DNA of 24,488 nucleotides, from the IMG/VR virus record IMGVR_UViG_3300034066_000231, positions 1 to 24,488 of that record. One strand, given 5' to 3'. Position numbers and translations under genes: made by a program. Each line of letters opens with the position of its first letter. Positions within the stretch are counted from its first letter, which is position 1. The stretch is from a virus. Of the stretch, positions 21,717 through 24,488 are shown piece by piece. Below the pieces are notes generated by a model. The model was given only the letters and a program-made list of their open reading frames with translations. It ran no database searches and was not told where the DNA came from.

Positions 21717-21739
21717 AAAAAAGGGGATGTTGAATCCCC
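21717..21739 (-). terminator. Rho-independent terminator after regA
   Basis: GGGGAT and ATCCCC (21723-21728, 21734-21739) form a 6-bp stem with a 5-base loop, followed on the minus strand by six T. It begins 8 bases after the regA stop codon and ends the clamp-loader transcript. Confidence 0.86.
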
Positions 21740-21746
21740 TACCATA

Positions 21747-22187
21747 TTATTCAGTTTCCTCTACCTTCTTTTTCTTAGAACCAATATTGTATTTGGTTTC
21801 AAGGACCCAATCATTCTTATCTTTGTAAGAAAGAACTTTGATTTGATTAAGTGGAGCAATATCTTGAATTTTGCTCACATCCACAATAGTAATAAGACCC
21901 CAATCTGCAAGAAGTTGGGCAATCCTATTTCTTCTCTGAACATCATTCAGAGTAAGATTAGCGTGCTTACCATCAAGAGCAAACAGTTCTTTAAAGTGGA
22001 CAAGATAATATCTTCCTTGCTTATGAAGAATGTGGCAAGATTGATAGATCTTTTTTTCTTTTCTAGATGCAACACCAATCCTAGTGAGTGTCTCACGAAC
22101 CTTCAAGAAATCATCAGGTTCATTAAGAATAACTTCTACCATTTGGTTAGGAGTCCACTTCACTTCAGGTTCATTAACTACACTCAT
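21747..22187 (-). CDS. regA: RegA translational repressor
   Basis: This 146-residue RNA-binding protein closely follows T4 RegA. Both share the order VE(I/V)xL..P(D/E)DFLKVxETLTR(I/M)G(I/V)A, YQSCHILxKxGxYYxVHFKE, the central DG..., RRxxIAxLLxDWGLIxIV, and a C-terminal KxxxW.L..KYxIG. RegA binds early mRNAs near the start codon and blocks translation, including those of the clamp loader and polymerase. An N-terminal extension (MSVVNEPEVKWTPNQ) and a Lys/Glu tail are absent from T4. The start overlaps the gp62 stop by 4 bases. Confidence 0.96.
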   Translation of the reverse strand: MSVVNEPEVKWTPNQMVEVILNEPDDFLKVRETLTRIGVASRKEKKIYQSCHILHKQGRYYLVHFKELFALDGKHANLTLNDVQRRNRIAQLLADWGLITIVDVSKIQDIAPLNQIKVLSYKDKNDWVLETKYNIGSKKKKVEETE

Positions 22188-22570
22188 TTTCTTCCTCCAG
22201 TTTCAAGTTTAGATTTAATAAAGTTAATTTGGTCTTCTGAGAGAATTTTCAAAGCTTGTTTTGCTTTTTCATTACTATAACCATAGTAAGATTTAACTAC
22301 TTCAAGATCTTTGAGTTTTTCTTGTTTAATCCAAGGAGAGTATCTTTTCCTTGTTCTCACAGTATTTATAAAAAAATCATATTGCAACTTCTTGTCTAAT
22401 GAATGATTCTTATTCATTTCATTAGAATACATCAAAGTATCAATTGTTCCAGATAAACATCTGTTAATAATATAGGGAGCATAATCTTTTTTGGAGGATG
22501 AATCTTCATCCATAATATTGATTTTAGACTGATTAATTGACCCTAACCAATCCTTCAACTCATACTTCAT
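22184..22570 (-). CDS. 62: Clamp loader small subunit (T4 gp62 type)
   Basis: This 128-residue protein matches the short form of gp62 known from T4-like cyanophages. It has YAPYIINRCLSGTIDTLMYSNEMN, a middle part FFINTVRTRKRYSPW and a tail with KDLEVVKSYYGYSNEKAKQAL and LETGGRK. It forms the sliding-clamp loader with gp44. Position between gp44 and regA supports the call. Compared with T4 gp62 (187) it is shorter, as usual in cyanophages. It overlaps dam upstream by 11 bases. An exact T7-ATAAATA sequence lies inside the coding region (22363-22376). Confidence 0.9.
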   Translation of the reverse strand: MKYELKDWLGSINQSKINIMDEDSSSKKDYAPYIINRCLSGTIDTLMYSNEMNKNHSLDKKLQYDFFINTVRTRKRYSPWIKQEKLKDLEVVKSYYGYSNEKAKQALKILSEDQINFIKSKLETGGRK

Positions 22571-23390
22571 AATTAATAAGAACTAATTCCTTTCTCTGAT
22601 GTTGTTCTGACATGTACTCACCCACAGATCTCATAGTATATGTGTGGGAAAATTCAAATGCTTTCCAAGTTTTAAATCTATCTCTAACCAATTGACTTGA
22701 GTTGTAACTAACCATCATATCCATACCAGGATAATTATCACAATCAGCAGCAAACTTATCGTGATCAAATCCTTTATGCATTGATCCTCTATTGCCATAG
22801 AGATTGTCCTTAATATCATAAGGAGGATCAAGATACACAAAAACAGTACTATCTCCATCCAATAGATGATTGTAGGAATAATTAGTTATATTCCATTTTT
22901 CAATCAACTTAGAATATTCTGGAAGTTTTTCAATTCCCCTGACTGAAAAATTATTTTCAGATGCTTGAGCAGAAAAGGAGGAACTTTCTGTAAGTCCACT
23001 AAAAGAACACTTATTTAAAATATAAAAAGATACTCCCCTATCAAATGACTTTGATTTAGAATGAGCAAGGCATTCTTTAGACTCTGCAAACAGAAGTCTT
23101 GCTTTGTCTGGTGAGTTGTAAGATTGTTTTAATTTCAAAAGTTCTTCTGTAAATTTTTCTCCTTCTGTTTGAAGGACCTTCCAAAAATTTACAAGAGGTT
23201 CATAAAGATCATTTACCCATATAGAAATATCTGGATATTGTTTAGTCACTGCAAGTGCCATAGAAGCACCACCAACAAATGGTTCTCTAAATTCTCTGTA
23301 GTTATAGAGATCTGGCAAATGTTGAAATAGTTTTGGAACTGCTCTGGACTTTCCTCCAGGATACCTTAAAGGTGTTTTAAGTTGTTTCAT
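22560..23390 (-). CDS. dam: Dam-type (alpha-class) N6-adenine DNA methyltransferase
   Basis: This 276-residue enzyme has the D12-class layout. An N-terminal PLRYPGGKSRAVPKL leads into SAM motif I REPFVGGAS (35-43), and the catalytic DPPY is at 188-191. The order motif I then motif IV defines the alpha class, to which E. coli Dam and T4 Dam belong; the usual target is GATC. It would methylate phage DNA to avoid restriction or mark strands. Unusually, it lies between the two clamp-loader genes. The start overlaps the 64-residue gene by 14 bases and the end overlaps gp62 by 11. Confidence 0.95.
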   Translation of the reverse strand: MKQLKTPLRYPGGKSRAVPKLFQHLPDLYNYREFREPFVGGASMALAVTKQYPDISIWVNDLYEPLVNFWKVLQTEGEKFTEELLKLKQSYNSPDKARLLFAESKECLAHSKSKSFDRGVSFYILNKCSFSGLTESSSFSAQASENNFSVRGIEKLPEYSKLIEKWNITNYSYNHLLDGDSTVFVYLDPPYDIKDNLYGNRGSMHKGFDHDKFAADCDNYPGMDMMVSYNSSQLVRDRFKTWKAFEFSHTYTMRSVGEYMSEQHQRKELVLINYEV

Positions 23391-23571
23391 AATCAGGTTT
23401 GTTGTACTTCAAATATTCCCAGAAGGTAAGTTTCATTTCTTTCTGAGTCATTCCACAATGTTTTGCAGCAGCAGGAAGAGTCATCTTTGCTCTAAAGAGT
23501 GCCTCATTTGCTTCCTTAACATTCTCAGGAGTTGTTTTTACTGGTTCATCTTTTAGGATATTATAATTCAT
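23377..23571 (-). CDS. Small hypothetical protein (64 aa) after gp44
   Basis: This 64-residue protein contains NVKEANEALFRAKMTLPAAAKHCGMTQKEMKLTFWEYL (about 18-55), which looks like a helix-turn-helix with the turn at HCGMT. DNA binding is therefore possible but unproven. The ATG at 23569-23571 overlaps the gp44 stop (ATGA), and its end overlaps dam by 14 bases, so it is translated together with the clamp-loader genes. Function unknown. Confidence 0.75.
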   Translation of the reverse strand: MNYNILKDEPVKTTPENVKEANEALFRAKMTLPAAAKHCGMTQKEMKLTFWEYLKYNKPDYETT

Positions 23572-24488
23572 TTAAAGTTTACCTCTACCATCAATTCTGT
23601 TAATGCTGCAAGAAGATTAATTTCTTGGTCTGCCACAAATGCACTTTGATATTGATACTTTGCTACAATCAAAACTGCAGCAGCAATACTTGGACCATCA
23701 ACCTTCTCATAAAGAGCATCATAAACTTTCCTGAGAATTGTTGATGAATCATTATCCATATTCAGAGAAACCCATTTCCTGACCTCTGGGAAATTCTTTT
23801 CCTTCAGGTTCTTAATTAGGTCAGTTACTGATACATCAGAGAATGTGGTTAGAATTCCAGAGTCAATCTTTCCACTTACAGAATATCTTTGACACTCATT
23901 GAGGACTCTCCTCCAGTCTGGGAAATGACTGTTGATAATTTGTGCCAGAACTTTTTGCTCAAATTCAATGCTCTCTTCCTCAAGAATAGACCCGAGACGC
24001 TTGAAGAACTCTCCTGCAAGTTTTGTTTTTTCCTTCCCTTTAATTGAGAAATCAACAACTGCACATCTTGAATGTAGGGGTTCAATGATCTTGTTCTTAT
24101 AGTTGCAGGTGAAGATGAATCTACAGTTTTTATAGAACGTCTCAATATTTGCCCTAAGTAAGAGTTGTACATCTGTGGTGGTATTGTCACTTTCGTCCAC
24201 AATAATTACTTTATGTTTATTGTTTCCTTGAAGTGAAACTGTTGAGGCAAAGTTTTTTGCTTGATTGCGAACAGTATCAAGAAATCTTCCCTCGTCTGAA
24301 CCGTTAATCACATAGTAATCCACTCCCAATTCTTCGCATAATGCCTTTGCTACTGTTGTTTTACCAATTCCTGGTGGACCAGATAAAAGTAGATTGGGAA
24401 TTTCTCCTTTATCTACAAAGTCCTGAAATGTTTTCTTAATGCCTGCTGGCAAAATGCAATCTTCAATTTTCTTTGGACGATATTTTTC
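23568..24488 (-). CDS. 44: Clamp loader large subunit (T4 gp44), 5' end beyond the window
   Basis: The frame is open to the window edge, where it reads EKYRPKKIEDCI, the typical N-terminal motif of clamp loaders. The 306 visible residues compare with about 319 in T4, so only a few are missing. The AAA+ domain has Walker A SGPPGIGKT and Walker B VIIVDESD. Sensor and arginine-finger segments are visible as FIFTCNYKNKIIEPLHSRC. It loads the gp45 clamp together with gp62. A start at the internal TTG (24452) would cut off the conserved N-terminus and is not real. Confidence 0.96.
   Translation of the reverse strand, partial: EKYRPKKIEDCILPAGIKKTFQDFVDKGEIPNLLLSGPPGIGKTTVAKALCEELGVDYYVINGSDEGRFLDTVRNQAKNFASTVSLQGNNKHKVIIVDESDNTTTDVQLLLRANIETFYKNCRFIFTCNYKNKIIEPLHSRCAVVDFSIKGKEKTKLAGEFFKRLGSILEEESIEFEQKVLAQIINSHFPDWRRVLNECQRYSVSGKIDSGILTTFSDVSVTDLIKNLKEKNFPEVRKWVSLNMDNDSSTILRKVYDALYEKVDGPSIAAAVLIVAKYQYQSAFVADQEINLLAALTELMVEVNFK

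Noticed and set aside
21672-22280. 202-codon plus-strand frame opposite regA and gp62
   Set aside because: It is antisense to two well recognised genes (regA, gp62), with low-complexity content, and no gene on the plus strand is otherwise supported.
1-24488. CRISPR array, insertion sequence, integrase or attachment site
   Set aside because: I saw no regularly spaced direct repeats, transposase or integrase motifs, and the gene set is that of a lytic T4-like phage.

Overview
The window looks like part of a T4-type myovirus that infects marine cyanobacteria (Kyanoviridae-like, host Synechococcus or Prochlorococcus). The evidence is a T4 replication set in cyanophage order (clamp loader large and small subunits, RegA, DNA polymerase gp43, UvsX, helicase gp41, primase gp61), class Ia ribonucleotide reductase, MazG, a small heat shock protein, T4-type late promoters (TATAAATA) and AT-rich DNA. 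Every gene I can support is on the minus strand, so the map reads from 24488 down to 1.

Replication block (24488 to 14069): gp44 (running off the window edge), a 64-residue protein, a Dam-type adenine methyltransferase, gp62 and regA form an overlapping run that ends in a terminator. hsp20 follows as its own unit with its own terminator. Next come a late-promoted nucleotidyltransferase, two tandem related small proteins of Sm-like appearance, gp43, an unknown gene, uvsX, gp41 and mazG. Most of these genes overlap by a few bases (ATGA or TAATG), which suggests translational coupling.

Accessory and virion block (14048 to 7481): an unknown 425-residue protein, a beta-class DNA methyltransferase, a 74-codon ORF built around a long inverted repeat, an adenylyltransferase-like protein, a charged DEA-type protein, a 57-residue protein, a terminator/late-promoter module, a putative virion protein and three small overlapping genes.

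Nucleotide metabolism block (7469 to 3012): primase gp61, nrdA and nrdB, preceded by a near-consensus sigma-70 promoter and closed by a terminator that merges into a late promoter.

Tail of the window (2954 to 1): a charged late protein, a small membrane-anchored protein, a SegE-like GIY-YIG endonuclease, a 62-residue gene and a tRNA-Gly each with a perfect-consensus sigma-70 promoter, a secreted RlpA-like protein, and the first 21 codons of a protein whose N-terminus resembles cyanobacterial porin signal peptides.

The most interesting signal is a possible set of capsid-delivered enzymes. Two nucleotidyltransferase-type proteins (20394-21122 and 10642-11751) start with sequences that closely match the capsid targeting sequence of the T4 internal proteins (MKTYQEFIAE, cut by the gp21 protease), and one has a textbook late promoter although it lies inside the early replication cluster. 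This suggests they are packaged in the head and injected with the DNA. A second striking structure is a perfect 18-bp inverted repeat (27 paired bases including the inner stem) inside a small ORF at 11851-11950.
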